Shown piece after piece: positions 23,542-33,155 of a stretch of 64,000 nt of DNA; position 1 is the stretch's first letter; each line of letters starts with the position of its first letter. The stretch covers positions 5,972 to 69,971 of the forward strand of contig JBMONO010000024.1 in the NCBI GenBank assembly GCA_049323655.1, read 5' to 3'. The stretch is from DB1 sp049323655 (GTDB lineage Bacteria; Desulfobacterota; Desulfobulbia; Desulfobulbales; SURF-16). A program made the position numbers and the translations under genes. Under the pieces are notes generated by a model. It saw nothing but the letters and a program-made list of their open reading frames with translations, did no database searches and had not been told where the DNA came from.

Positions 23542-25362
23542 CTACAGCGATTGTGTTTCACGGCGTTTCATTCGCAACATCTCTTCGTTCAGCTTGCCGA
23601 TTTCTTTGCATTTCAGAATGATGTTGACTTCCTCGGCGTCAATGGTTTCCGATTCGAGGAGAATTTCCGAAAGTTTGTGAAGATAGGCGATTTTCCCTTC
23701 GAGAATGATCATGGTTTCCTGGTAGCATTCCTCGATGATGGCATTGATTTCAGCATCGATCGCCTGCGCCGTGCTTTCGCTGTAGGATCGCTTCATGGAA
23801 CCGGACTGCAGAAAGCTCTGATCCGCGACAACATAAGCGCGGGGACCGAGCAGGTCACTCATACCCCATTCGCACACCATCCTGGTGGCGATCTCGGTGG
23901 CGGCCTGCAGATCATTACTGGCGCCGGTGGTGAACTGGTTGAAAACGATTTCCTCGGCCGTTCTGCCGCCCAGCAGGGTCATGACTCTGGTGCGCAGATA
24001 TTCTTTGGAGTAGGAGTGGCGATCGTCGAGGGGAACCTGCTGAGTGACGCCGAGGGCACGGCCGCGCGGAATGATGGTGATCTTGTGGACCGGATCCGCT
24101 TCAGGCAGGATGTGGGCAACGATGGCATGGCCTGCCTCGTGGTAGGCGGTGACTTTTCGTTCCTGCTGGCTGATGACCATGCCTTTGCGCTCCGCGCCCA
24201 TGAGAATCTTGTCTTTTGCCTCTTCGATGTCGCTCATTTCAATAGCTGCCTTATTTTTCCGGGCCGCCATCAGTGCAGATTCATTCATGAGATTGGCCAG
24301 TTCCGCCCCGGTGAATCCCGGGGTGCTTTTGGCGACATTGGCCAGCAGGACATCCTCGCTCATTTTCAGCTTACGGGCATGGACGGTGAGTATTTTTTCC
24401 CTGCCCTTGACATCCGGGGGCAGGATGTTGACCTGGCGATCAAAACGGCCGGGTCGCAGCAGTGCCGGATCGAGCACATCCGGGCGATTGGTGGCAGCGA
24501 CGATAATGACCGTCTCCCCGGATTTGAAGCCGTCCATCTCAACGAGCAGGGCGTTCAGGGTCTGTTCCCGTTCGTCCTGTCCTCCCTGGGAACCGGCGGC
24601 ACCGCGCATGCGGCCCACCGCGTCGATCTCGTCGATAAAGATGATGCAGGGTGCGCTTTTTTTCGCCTGCTCAAAGAGGTTGCGCACCCGTGAGGCGCCG
24701 ACGCCGACGAACATTTCGACGAAATCCGATCCGCTCATGCTGTAGAAAGGAACCCCGGCCTCCCCGGCAATCGCCTTGGCCAGCAGGGTTTTTCCGGTGC
24801 CTGGCGGGCCCTGAAGAAGAACCCCTTTGGGGATTCTGCCGCCCAGCTTGGTGAATTTGTCGGAATTTTTCAGAAACTCCACCGTCTCAATGAGTTCTTC
24901 TTTCGCCTCCGGAATGCCCGCCACATCCTTGAAGGTGACCTGCTGGTGCTTTTCCGGGGTCAGGAGTGGTTTGTTCTTGGCAAAGCCGCCGCCTTTTTGT
25001 TGTTTTGCCATGAAGTACATCCAGCCGCCCATGATGAGAAAAAAGAGCAGAGGGGAATAGGCAAGCGATGATTTATCCCAGTATGGGCGGGTGGAAATGG
25101 TGATCCCCTTTTCTTCAAGTCGTGGAAGAAGGGTTGTGATATCGGGAGAATACGTCTGGAATTGCCGGTCGAATTTATCGGTTGCCTCGATGGAGCCGCC
25201 TTCGATCGTCACCCTGATGATTTCGTTTTCCGTGAGCTGAGCGAGGAAGGTCGAATAGTCGACATATGGCAGTTTTTTTTCAGCCTGCCAGAAATTCACG
25301 CCGATCAAGGCGACGATGGCTAAAAGTGCCAGAATGAGGAAGTTGCGAAAGGTAAATTTCAT
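23542..25362 (-). CDS. ftsH: ATP-dependent zinc metalloprotease FtsH
   Basis: 606 residues, normal length. It has an N-terminal membrane helix (LILALLAIVALIGVNFW), a periplasmic domain of about 70 residues, and a second helix (PLLFFLIMGGWMYFMA). The AAA+ domain has Walker A GPPGTGKT (near 187-194), Walker B IIFIDEIDAVG and the second region of homology (ATNRPDVLDPALLRPGRFD). The zinc site HEAGH lies at about 408-412. It degrades misfolded membrane proteins and short-lived regulators as a hexamer at the inner membrane. It stands alone between the cytochrome operon and the two-component block. Confidence 0.97.
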   Translation of the reverse strand: MKFTFRNFLILALLAIVALIGVNFWQAEKKLPYVDYSTFLAQLTENEIIRVTIEGGSIEATDKFDRQFQTYSPDITTLLPRLEEKGITISTRPYWDKSSLAYSPLLFFLIMGGWMYFMAKQQKGGGFAKNKPLLTPEKHQQVTFKDVAGIPEAKEELIETVEFLKNSDKFTKLGGRIPKGVLLQGPPGTGKTLLAKAIAGEAGVPFYSMSGSDFVEMFVGVGASRVRNLFEQAKKSAPCIIFIDEIDAVGRMRGAAGSQGGQDEREQTLNALLVEMDGFKSGETVIIVAATNRPDVLDPALLRPGRFDRQVNILPPDVKGREKILTVHARKLKMSEDVLLANVAKSTPGFTGAELANLMNESALMAARKNKAAIEMSDIEEAKDKILMGAERKGMVISQQERKVTAYHEAGHAIVAHILPEADPVHKITIIPRGRALGVTQQVPLDDRHSYSKEYLRTRVMTLLGGRTAEEIVFNQFTTGASNDLQAATEIATRMVCEWGMSDLLGPRAYVVADQSFLQSGSMKRSYSESTAQAIDAEINAIIEECYQETMIILEGKIAYLHKLSEILLESETIDAEEVNIILKCKEIGKLNEEMLRMKRRETQSL

Positions 25363-25523
25363 GGTCGCCTCCGCTTGATTTTGCAGTCAAAATTCAGACC
25401 TGACCCCTATGCACTCCTTCTGCAAGCTTCGCGCCCTGTCATGGAGAATGCGGCCGGGCTGGTAAGAAGGTGTGACAGGGAAAAACGAGGGTGCTTTGCG
25501 CCGTTGTTTCTCGTCTTCCCTCA

Positions 25524-27344
25524 TTATGGGGTGATTTCAAGCTGGGATAGATCGATGTTGAACTGTCGAATCTTGCGGTAGAGGGTGCTGCGGTCGATAC
25601 CGAGGATGCGCGCCGCCTGCGCCTTGTTGCCGTAAGTGATTTTCAAGGTGTTGAGAATGCGTTCTTCCTCGTTGTCATCACCATCGGACAGGGGGTGTTC
25701 GGTTGCCGTCGGCGCCAGGTTGTCCTTGCCCGCTGTATTGAGTCGGTCGAGATCCTGCAGTTCCAGGGGGAGATTTGCCAGGGTGATGGTGCCGCCCGAA
25801 CAGAGCACACAGGCCCGTTCGACAACGTGTTCGAGTTCCCGGACATTGCCGGGCCAGGTGTGGCGGGTCAGTTGCCCCAGGGCCTGGTCTGATATGCCGT
25901 GGATTGGTTTTTCCAGGCGCTTGCCGAACCGTTCGATGAATTTCTGAATGAGCAGAGGGATGTCTTCATAGCGTTCGCGCAGAGGGGGAAGGACGATATC
26001 CACCACTTTGAGCCGGTAGTAGAGATCCTCCCTGAACTTGCCGGCCATCACCTGGGCCTTGAGGTCGGCATTGGTAGCAGCGATGACCCGGACATCAACC
26101 TTGATCGGCCGGTCTTCGCCCACCGGATAAAAGGTCCGTTCCTGCAGAAAGCGCAGGAGGCGCAGTTGCATCATGGGGGAAATGTCGCCGATTTCATCGA
26201 GGAAAAGGCTGCCGCCGTCGGCGGAGAGGATACGGCCTTTGCGGTCTCGGTCGGCGCCGGTAAACGATCCCTTTTTGTGGCCGAACAGTTCGCTTTCCAG
26301 GAGGTTTTCCGGGATGGCGGTACAGTCGACCTTGATCAGTGGCATATCCCGGCGCGGGCTTTCGGCGTGCAGGGCCTCTGCCACCAGCTCCTTGCCGGTG
26401 CCGCTTTCGCCGGTAATGAGCACGGTGGTGTCGACCTTGCCGACATTCTCGATCAGGGTGTAAACGGTCTGCATGGAACGGCTGACACCGATCAGACGGT
26501 GCATACCGGTTCTTCTTTCCCTTTGTTCGAGGGCCTCAAGCCGACTGACGTCGCGCGCCACCAGGACGACGCCGAGAAATTGTCCGTCCGTGGTCAGCAG
26601 GGGGGCGGCGCTGACCCGGAAAACCGTGGTGCCGTGACCTTCCAGTTCGACTTCCACCCGATGTTCAGCTACCTCGGTTTCGTTTTCTAAAACGGTTTTG
26701 GCGTCAAAGGCAAAAATCTGGGAAAAGCAGGGCAGATCATCGATGCGGCCGCTGGGGGAGGCATTGGGATTGATTTTTTCGAGCCATTTCTTGGCCTCTG
26801 TGTTCATGTCGATGATCATCATCTCCGCATCGACGGTGACGACAAGATCCTTGATGCTGCGGAAAACGGTTTCCAGATAGTGCTGATAGCGTTGTTTTTC
26901 CAGAAAGAGCCGTTCGTTTTCCTTGTGCAGGGTGTGTTGCTGCAAAGCCATTCTCGCGGTGCGCAGCAGGTTGTCTTTTTTCACCGGCTTGGCCAGATAA
27001 TCAAAGGCGCCGAGGCGAACCGCCTCGGCCGCGGAATTGATGTTCGGATACCCTGTCACCATGACAACCGGACATTTTTTGCCCATCTCCTTGACCTGGC
27101 GCAGCAGGTCGATGCCGGAGGAGCCCTCCATGACAATGTCACTAATGATGAGGTCAAAATGCTGTTTTTGCAGTAATTCCAGGGCCTCGTCATAGGAGGA
27201 GGCCACGGATACCGGTCCGTACCCTTCCCGGCTCAGAAACATCTTGAAGGTCAGCCGCAGGCTTTCCTCGTCGTCAACCACCAGAATGGCGCTGTTTTTT
27301 TTTGCCACTTCATCCAGGGTGATTCTGTCGTTGCTGTCCATCAT
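25524..27344 (-). CDS. NtrC-family sigma-54 response regulator (REC-PAS-AAA-HTH)
   Basis: About 606 residues from ATG 27344 (AGGTG upstream). The receiver domain has phospho-acceptor Asp in LIISDIVMEG (near residue 69) and Lys in LAKPVKK. An additional PAS domain (about 150-275) sits between receiver and AAA+, which is not usual for NtrC. The AAA+ core has Walker A GESGTGKE and a GSFTGA loop (variant of GAFTGA), then a Fis-type helix-turn-helix (AARILGIDRSTLYRKI). The start overlaps the end of the kinase gene at 27310, so the kinase is its partner. The sigma-54 promoter with half-site array at 23.4 kb is the closest likely target. Confidence 0.95.
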   Translation of the reverse strand: MMDSNDRITLDEVAKKNSAILVVDDEESLRLTFKMFLSREGYGPVSVASSYDEALELLQKQHFDLIISDIVMEGSSGIDLLRQVKEMGKKCPVVMVTGYPNINSAAEAVRLGAFDYLAKPVKKDNLLRTARMALQQHTLHKENERLFLEKQRYQHYLETVFRSIKDLVVTVDAEMMIIDMNTEAKKWLEKINPNASPSGRIDDLPCFSQIFAFDAKTVLENETEVAEHRVEVELEGHGTTVFRVSAAPLLTTDGQFLGVVLVARDVSRLEALEQRERRTGMHRLIGVSRSMQTVYTLIENVGKVDTTVLITGESGTGKELVAEALHAESPRRDMPLIKVDCTAIPENLLESELFGHKKGSFTGADRDRKGRILSADGGSLFLDEIGDISPMMQLRLLRFLQERTFYPVGEDRPIKVDVRVIAATNADLKAQVMAGKFREDLYYRLKVVDIVLPPLRERYEDIPLLIQKFIERFGKRLEKPIHGISDQALGQLTRHTWPGNVRELEHVVERACVLCSGGTITLANLPLELQDLDRLNTAGKDNLAPTATEHPLSDGDDNEEERILNTLKITYGNKAQAARILGIDRSTLYRKIRQFNIDLSQLEITP

Positions 27345-29004
27345 GGTGAGCACCTGTGTAAGCGGGCAGATCCACGGTAATAGTGGTGAACCGTCCCGGT
27401 TCGCTTTGAATGCGGAGAAAGCCGTTGAAGTTTTTGATCAAACCCTGGCTGATACTTAAGCCGAGTCCGGTGCCTTCCCCTGATTTTTTTGTCGAGAAGA
27501 AGGGGTTGCAGACAAATTCGAGAATTTCTGCGGGAATGCCGCTGCCGTGGTCCGTGATCGTGATGCGCGCATAGTTTTTTCCCGTTATTGCAATGCTGGT
27601 AAGCGATATTTCCAGCACCTTGTTTTTATTCTTGCCCTTGTATTTTTCATTCAATGCATAGCGGGCATTGCTGAGCAGGTTGATGATGACCTGTTCCAGT
27701 TGCTGGGGATGCACCCAAACGGTGGGAACATCCGGTTGCATGTCAACAGCAATAATTATGCCGTCATTGATGAGCTGATGGCGGACCAGGGAGAGGGAGT
27801 TTTCGATGATCTCGGGAAGAAAGGCCTCGGCAAGAGGCTGGCTGTCATTGTCCCCCTGGCGGGCAAAGGAAAGAAGTTTGCTGACGATGTCGGCGATGCG
27901 TTCCCCCTCGCTGATGACCCGGTTGAGGATTGGTCGGATTGATTCGCGTTGACCGATATCATCAAGCATGATCTGGGCATAGTTGATGATACCGTTGATC
28001 GGATTGTTGATTTCATGGGCCACGCCGGCAGCCAGTTCGCCGATGGAGGCCAGTTGGCTGGTGCGTATTTTTTTCGCCTGATACGCCTTTTCCTCGGTGA
28101 TGTCGTTGAACAGAATCAGGCACTTCATCTTGCCGTCGATATCGCGGAACGGCGCGTAGCTCTGACTGAAATAACGATTGTTGCTCATCAGCTCTTCCGC
28201 CCGCTGGACCTGGCCGGTGGTGATGGCCTCGGTCATCAGACAGAGCTCGCAGGGCTGATTGCGGCGTTTGTAGACCTCATAACAATGGCGGCCGATGGTA
28301 TCCCCGAGCAGATCGAGCAGCACCTCGTTTTGGAATTCGATGGTGAAGTCGGTGTTCAAAATGTGCATGCCCTGCTTCATGGCAATGAGCATGGAATGAA
28401 ATTTGTCCCGTTCCGCCCGCAGGATTTTTTCAATTTCCTGACGACGGGTAATCTGTTCAGCCAGGATTTTGTTGCTTTTCAAAAGTTCCTCGGTGCGATC
28501 GTAAACCCGTTGTTCCAGCTCGTAATGCCCTTTTTCCAGGATATCGGCATACTTGTTTCTGTCGGTGACATCCCGGAATGATTCGACGATGCCGAGGAAC
28601 TCTCCGTCCCGGCTGTTCAATGGCGAGGCCTGGACCTCGAAAAAACGGGTGGCGCCGCCCGGCATGGTGTATTCGATTTCAATGGTGGCGGTGGAGTCGC
28701 TTTCCAGCACCATGATGAGCGGGCAGGTCCTGCCTGCCTTGGCGCAGGGTTGATCGGAATCAAAGATCAGTTTGTAGCAGAACGGCTCGGTCACGTGAAC
28801 GCAGGCGTTGTCCCGGGCGAAATTGCAGGCGGCCCGGTTGGCGAATTTCACCCGGAAATCGGTGCCGATGACAATAATCGGATCCGCGACTTCATCAATG
28901 ATCGATGAGAGAAACTGATACTGCTTGTTGAGGCTGAGCCATAAATCATGCTCCTCCTCTTTGGTGAAAACTTTTTCGCCATTGATGGCTGCCGGGAGTT
29001 TCAT
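27310..29004 (-). CDS. PAS-PAS sensor histidine kinase, partner of the NtrC-type regulator
   Basis: 564 residues, soluble, with two PAS domains (about 30-150 and 200-305), a short coiled coil, then H-box IGELAAGVAHEINNPINGI (His 330) and a full HATPase (LLSNARYALNEK, DHGSGIPAEIL, GTGLGLSISQGL). Both PAS domains carry Cys sets: Cys 76/87/94 and Cys 241/252/255 (GRHCYEVYKRRNQPCELC). AGGAG precedes the ATG. It overlaps the regulator gene, so they form a pair. The kinase encoded immediately upstream is a close paralogue and may share or modulate the same regulator. Confidence 0.93.
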   Translation of the reverse strand: MKLPAAINGEKVFTKEEEHDLWLSLNKQYQFLSSIIDEVADPIIVIGTDFRVKFANRAACNFARDNACVHVTEPFCYKLIFDSDQPCAKAGRTCPLIMVLESDSTATIEIEYTMPGGATRFFEVQASPLNSRDGEFLGIVESFRDVTDRNKYADILEKGHYELEQRVYDRTEELLKSNKILAEQITRRQEIEKILRAERDKFHSMLIAMKQGMHILNTDFTIEFQNEVLLDLLGDTIGRHCYEVYKRRNQPCELCLMTEAITTGQVQRAEELMSNNRYFSQSYAPFRDIDGKMKCLILFNDITEEKAYQAKKIRTSQLASIGELAAGVAHEINNPINGIINYAQIMLDDIGQRESIRPILNRVISEGERIADIVSKLLSFARQGDNDSQPLAEAFLPEIIENSLSLVRHQLINDGIIIAVDMQPDVPTVWVHPQQLEQVIINLLSNARYALNEKYKGKNKNKVLEISLTSIAITGKNYARITITDHGSGIPAEILEFVCNPFFSTKKSGEGTGLGLSISQGLIKNFNGFLRIQSEPGRFTTITVDLPAYTGAHHDGQQRQNHPG

Positions 29005-29091
29005 ATTCTGCTCCTGTAGTGTCCGCTGCTGTTTCCGTGTGATGGGTGGTCCGCATGGCGCCTCGTTTGTTGGGGGCGCCTGCGCTGTCCC

Positions 29092-31137
29092 TTACACCGG
29101 AAGTTCAATGATTACACTGGTGTATTCTCCGAGTCTGCTTTCGATATGGATCTGCCCCTTGAAGCTATGGATGAGGCCCTGGCTGATGCTCAGCCCCAGG
29201 CCGGTGCCTTCACCCGGTTTTTTGGTGGAGAAAAAGGGGTTGAAAACCATGTCAAGGTTTTCCGACGCAATGCCGGTTCCATGGTCGGTGAAGGTGATTC
29301 TGACCATGACGTGGTTAGTCTGACCTGGCAGATCGGCGGAGATTTCGAGGAGTTTTTCCGGATGCGGCCCGGGAAACCGTTCGTTTAAGGCATGGCGGGC
29401 ATTGCTGAGAAGATTGACAAAAACCTGTTGCAACTGGTGGGGATGGATGTGCAGCGAGGGAATCTCCGCCGGAATGTCGATGCGGGTGACGATGCCCTCC
29501 TTGGCGAACTGGTGCTGAAAGAGACTGAAGGCGTCGCCCAGCACGGTCCGGATATCGACCTGGTCCAGGAGCTGTTCCTCGTCCCGCTGTCTGGCAAAGG
29601 CAAGGAGCTTGCTGACGATATCCGCCACCCGTTCCCCCTCGTTGATCAGGCGTTTGAGCAGGTTGCTTCGTGGTTCATCGGCGGCCGCATCGTCGAGCAG
29701 CAGCTGGGCATAGTTGATGATGCCGTTAATCGGATTGTTGATCTCATGGGCCACCCCGGCGGCGAGTTCACCGATGGAGGCAAGCTGGGCGGTGCGCATG
29801 GCCTTTGCCCGGTTGACCTTTTCCACGGTGATGTCCTGCAGGAGGACCAGGCATTTCATCTGACCGTCGATATCCCTGAAGGAAGCGTAGCTCTGACTGT
29901 AATGGCGGTTGTGAAAGATGATGTCGTCGGCGTATTCGATCTGGTTGTTTGCCATGACGCTGTGCATACGGCAATTGCTGCAGGGGTCGTCGCGTTGCTT
30001 GTAGACCTTGTAGCATTTGGCGCCGATCTGGTCGCCGAAGATGTTTTTCAGTACATCGTTCTGGAATTCGATTTCATAATCGGCGTTGAGGATATGCAAT
30101 CCCTGGCGGGTGGCGGTGATGATGCTGTGGAATTTGTCCCGCTCCGCCCGCAGTATGGTAGCCATGTTTTTCCTTTCGGTAATGTCCTCGAAGGACTCGA
30201 TGCCGCCGATGACATTGCCCTGGGGATCATGGAGAAGATCGGCGCTTTTGGTGATGATGAGCAGACGGCCGTCTTTGGTCCACAGGCTGCATTCGCGATT
30301 GAGGATAGGTTTATTGACGGCATCATCGAACAGTCTGCATTTTTCCGAGCAGAAGATATCGCATTTGCGGCCTTTGATTTCATCATAGCTGTAGCCGGTG
30401 ATCTCCTCGGTTTTGTTGTTCCAGGAGGTGACATAGCGATTGGTGTCAACGGTGAAGATTGCACAGGGCGAGACCTGATAGATCAGCTCGGCCTGTTCCT
30501 TGGCCCAGCGCAGCCGTTGTTCCGTCTCCTGGCGCTCCTTGATTTCCTGGCGCAGGGCGAGGTTGACGTCAATGAGCTCGGAGGTCCTTTCCTGGACCCG
30601 GAGTTCGAGAAAATCATGGCCGCTTTCCAGCATCTTCTGGTCGATGCGGTGCTGGGTGACGTCCCGGATCGTGGAAACGATGCCGAGCAGCTTTTTGTCC
30701 TTGTCCCAGATGGGTGAGCCGAGAATCTCGAAAATCTTGCGTTCGCCATCCGGATACTCCACCGCATGATCAACGGTGACATGGCGGCCCTGCTCCATGA
30801 CTTTCTTCAGCAGGCACTCCTGACCGAGCTGTTCGCATTGCCTGTCGGAGTTGAAAAGGAGTTTGTGGCAGAAGGAGCCGGCAGTCGCGCAGGGGTGTGG
30901 TGAACCCGAAAGGAGATGGGCCGCCTTGTTGGCGTATTTGACATTGAAGTCGGTGTCGATAACGATGACCGGCTCGATCAGTTCGTCGATAAAGGACTTG
31001 AAAAAGTCGCAGCGTTGCGTCCAGTCGACTGCCTCGTGGAGCTGGCGGGGGCTTTCCACCTCAGTCGTCATGGTGGGGGGGGGCGGGCTGGTTGCTGCCG
31101 GGGAAACGACGTGTTTTGTTTTTTTGCGTGCGGGCAT
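29092..31137 (-). CDS. PAS-PAS-PAS sensor histidine kinase (paralogue of the downstream kinase)
   Basis: 681 residues: three PAS domains, then H-box IGELAAGVAHEINNPINGI (His near 464), N-box LLSNARHALNERF and G-boxes DHGTGIASENL and GTGLGLSISQGL. First and third PAS match those of the neighbour, with Cys sets CHKLLFNSDRQCEQLGQEC and CYKVYKQRDDPCSNC. The middle PAS (GRKCDIFCSEKCRLF with a later REC) is extra, so a duplication plus insertion of one PAS explains the pair. No membrane segments. It lies 87 bp upstream of the other kinase gene in the same direction. Two kinases feeding one regulator would let two redox or ligand inputs merge. Confidence 0.92.
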   Translation of the reverse strand: MPARKKTKHVVSPAATSPPPPTMTTEVESPRQLHEAVDWTQRCDFFKSFIDELIEPVIVIDTDFNVKYANKAAHLLSGSPHPCATAGSFCHKLLFNSDRQCEQLGQECLLKKVMEQGRHVTVDHAVEYPDGERKIFEILGSPIWDKDKKLLGIVSTIRDVTQHRIDQKMLESGHDFLELRVQERTSELIDVNLALRQEIKERQETEQRLRWAKEQAELIYQVSPCAIFTVDTNRYVTSWNNKTEEITGYSYDEIKGRKCDIFCSEKCRLFDDAVNKPILNRECSLWTKDGRLLIITKSADLLHDPQGNVIGGIESFEDITERKNMATILRAERDKFHSIITATRQGLHILNADYEIEFQNDVLKNIFGDQIGAKCYKVYKQRDDPCSNCRMHSVMANNQIEYADDIIFHNRHYSQSYASFRDIDGQMKCLVLLQDITVEKVNRAKAMRTAQLASIGELAAGVAHEINNPINGIINYAQLLLDDAAADEPRSNLLKRLINEGERVADIVSKLLAFARQRDEEQLLDQVDIRTVLGDAFSLFQHQFAKEGIVTRIDIPAEIPSLHIHPHQLQQVFVNLLSNARHALNERFPGPHPEKLLEISADLPGQTNHVMVRITFTDHGTGIASENLDMVFNPFFSTKKPGEGTGLGLSISQGLIHSFKGQIHIESRLGEYTSVIIELPV

Positions 31138-31577
31138 TGGCGCGCCTTTTGTCAGAGGTCAATTGAGGGGATTCCGGTTCATTGCGAATGGAGCCGGTCT
31201 CTTTATGCAAACCAGCAGGGCGTGGCCGGAGCGGTCAACTTTGTCGGAATCGTAAAAAGCCACGATTCCGACGGGCGGCGTGTTGTAACTCGTTGTTTTC
31301 TCATTTTCACCTGCCACGGTTTGCAGGTTTTTGCGAGACCATCAACTTTCGCGAAACGTGAACGTGTCAAGCAACAGCCGGAATCGTAACGGTGCAAGCG
31401 CTGGGATGGATGCTCCATTGCCGTTTCTTCTCCTTCCGCACCGACGCGGGCGCACAACGAAAGAGGTTTGGGTGAAAAACGACTTGTTGGTGGGGTTTTA
31501 TAGCAATTTTCCTGCCACTGGTTAAGGATGGCGCTCCCGGAAAAAGCGCGTGGCCGGAAACTGGCACGCAGGCAAAG
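31138..31577. other. 440-bp gap with a family B repeat
   Basis: Contains the reversed repeat at 31243-31341. No remnant of a kinase or GGDEF domain was found that would continue the truncated sensor gene upstream of it. Confidence 0.6.
31243..31341 (-). mobile_element. MITE-like repeat, family B, copy 3
   Basis: Flanked by TCAACTTT direct repeats (31235-31242 and 31342-31349; spacing 107). Confidence 0.8.
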
Positions 31578-32987
31578 TCACAGATCCGTACAAACAGCAA
31601 AGCTGGCCGGATTGCCCTGGAAGGTGACATGTTTGATGCGCAGGTCGAGCCAACCCTCGGTACCGTCTTTTCTGACGATCATCACCTCATACTGTTCCGG
31701 CGGCGCGCCGACTTTCTGGGATTCCATGATTTTTGTCCGCAGGGCGACCCGGTAGTCCGGATGGAAGATATCCCACCAGTTCATGCTGAACAGTTCCTCG
31801 GCGCCATAACCGGTGATCAGTTCCATGACGGAATTGACATAGATCATCTTCGGACCCTGGGTGATAAAGAGACCAGAGCGGGTGAATTCGGCGATGGTGC
31901 GAAGCCTGACTTCTTTTTCTTTCAGTTCGAGCTGGCTTTTGTCGATGGCGTCCAGCATTTCGTTGACGGAAAAGGCGAGACTGGCCAGTTCGTCGGCGCC
32001 GCTGACCTGGACGCGGGAGGCGGGATGGGCTGTTTTGCTGATACGGATGACATCGTTATTGAGCCTTGCCACCCTTTTCAGAACGAGCTTGTCGAGAATA
32101 ATAAAAAAAACGAGGGAACAGATGATGCTGGTCAGGATTGTTGACCAGAGCAGATAATTGAGGGTTCGGTGACCCTGCATGTGGATTTCCCTGGTCGAGT
32201 CGGAGCGCAGCAGAAAGAGAGGACGATGAAAGACATCGTCGATCAGGGTGTAGCCGGCGATGCGGTCCCTGCTCAGGGGAATAAGGATGGGTGCCGACGG
32301 TTCCTTCAGCAGTGCGTCGAGGGCGGGAATATCCTCGGGGTGGAGCCGTGAGGAGGTGACAGTTTCCAGGGTGAAGGAAAGACCGGCGATGGAGCGGATC
32401 GTTTCCAGGCGCTGCTCGTTGATGATCCGCATCATGATCAGGGTGCCCTTGCAGGGGCCGTCGCCGTTGCTCCGGAGGATCGGGCGGGCGGAAAGCAGTA
32501 ACGGCATGTCGGCCAGAACGATGAATCCGGTAAAATGGCTGCCCGGGTCAGGGTGGTGAAAAAGCTGCTTGTTGGCGGCAAGCTGGGACAGAACTTGGGA
32601 AGGTACCGGGATCAGATCGTTGCGGTCATTGTCGAGAAAGGAGCCATGCAGCAGTTTCCCTTCGGTGTCGAAAAGAAGGAGAAAGTCGATTTTGGCGCTC
32701 GCGGTGAAGGTGTCAATAACGATGTTGGTTTCTTCATATTTCTTGTTGCGGTTTTGAATATAGTGGTAGGTGTCGTCCCAACTGGCCCAGTCATGGGTGA
32801 TGGTATCGAGATTTTTTGTCTGTTCCTCCAGAGCCGCTTGAAGGCGGACGAGGTTGCCTTGGACAAAACGGTTTTCAATCTGGTCAAAGGTGCCGAGAAC
32901 AATGTTGAGGAAGAGGAAATAAAAAAGCGGAGTCAGGCAAAGGGAAAGAACGGCGATGCTGAGCAGGACTTTTGGGCGAATACGCAT
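31578..32987 (-). CDS. CHASE4-HAMP-PAS sensor lacking an output domain
   Basis: 469 residues. Membrane segments near 8-30 and 285-305 enclose a CHASE4-type periplasmic domain (HDWASWDDTYHYIQNRNKKY is its signature). HAMP and a PAS domain follow. The protein stops at FAVCTDL, inside the last PAS strand, exactly where most relatives read on through TDITERK into a kinase or GGDEF. Thus it is either truncated or a stand-alone receptor that works through another protein. The DNA just after the stop does not encode a kinase in any frame. A family B repeat lies 236 bp beyond. The PAS-type sigma-54 activator gene is immediately upstream. Confidence 0.75.
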   Translation of the reverse strand: MRIRPKVLLSIAVLSLCLTPLFYFLFLNIVLGTFDQIENRFVQGNLVRLQAALEEQTKNLDTITHDWASWDDTYHYIQNRNKKYEETNIVIDTFTASAKIDFLLLFDTEGKLLHGSFLDNDRNDLIPVPSQVLSQLAANKQLFHHPDPGSHFTGFIVLADMPLLLSARPILRSNGDGPCKGTLIMMRIINEQRLETIRSIAGLSFTLETVTSSRLHPEDIPALDALLKEPSAPILIPLSRDRIAGYTLIDDVFHRPLFLLRSDSTREIHMQGHRTLNYLLWSTILTSIICSLVFFIILDKLVLKRVARLNNDVIRISKTAHPASRVQVSGADELASLAFSVNEMLDAIDKSQLELKEKEVRLRTIAEFTRSGLFITQGPKMIYVNSVMELITGYGAEELFSMNWWDIFHPDYRVALRTKIMESQKVGAPPEQYEVMIVRKDGTEGWLDLRIKHVTFQGNPASFAVCTDL

Positions 32988-33155
32988 TGACAGTCTCCCC
33001 GCTGGCAGGATGTGGCATGGTCATTAATGACAGCAAACAGGCAACTCTACCCTTCCCGGCCTTTTTTGTCCAGTAAGTCTTTCCGGTTGGGTGGGGCTTT
33101 CGGGGGCATGGCGGGGAGGGGCAACGCGGCGCGGAAAAACGACGTGAGTCGATGA

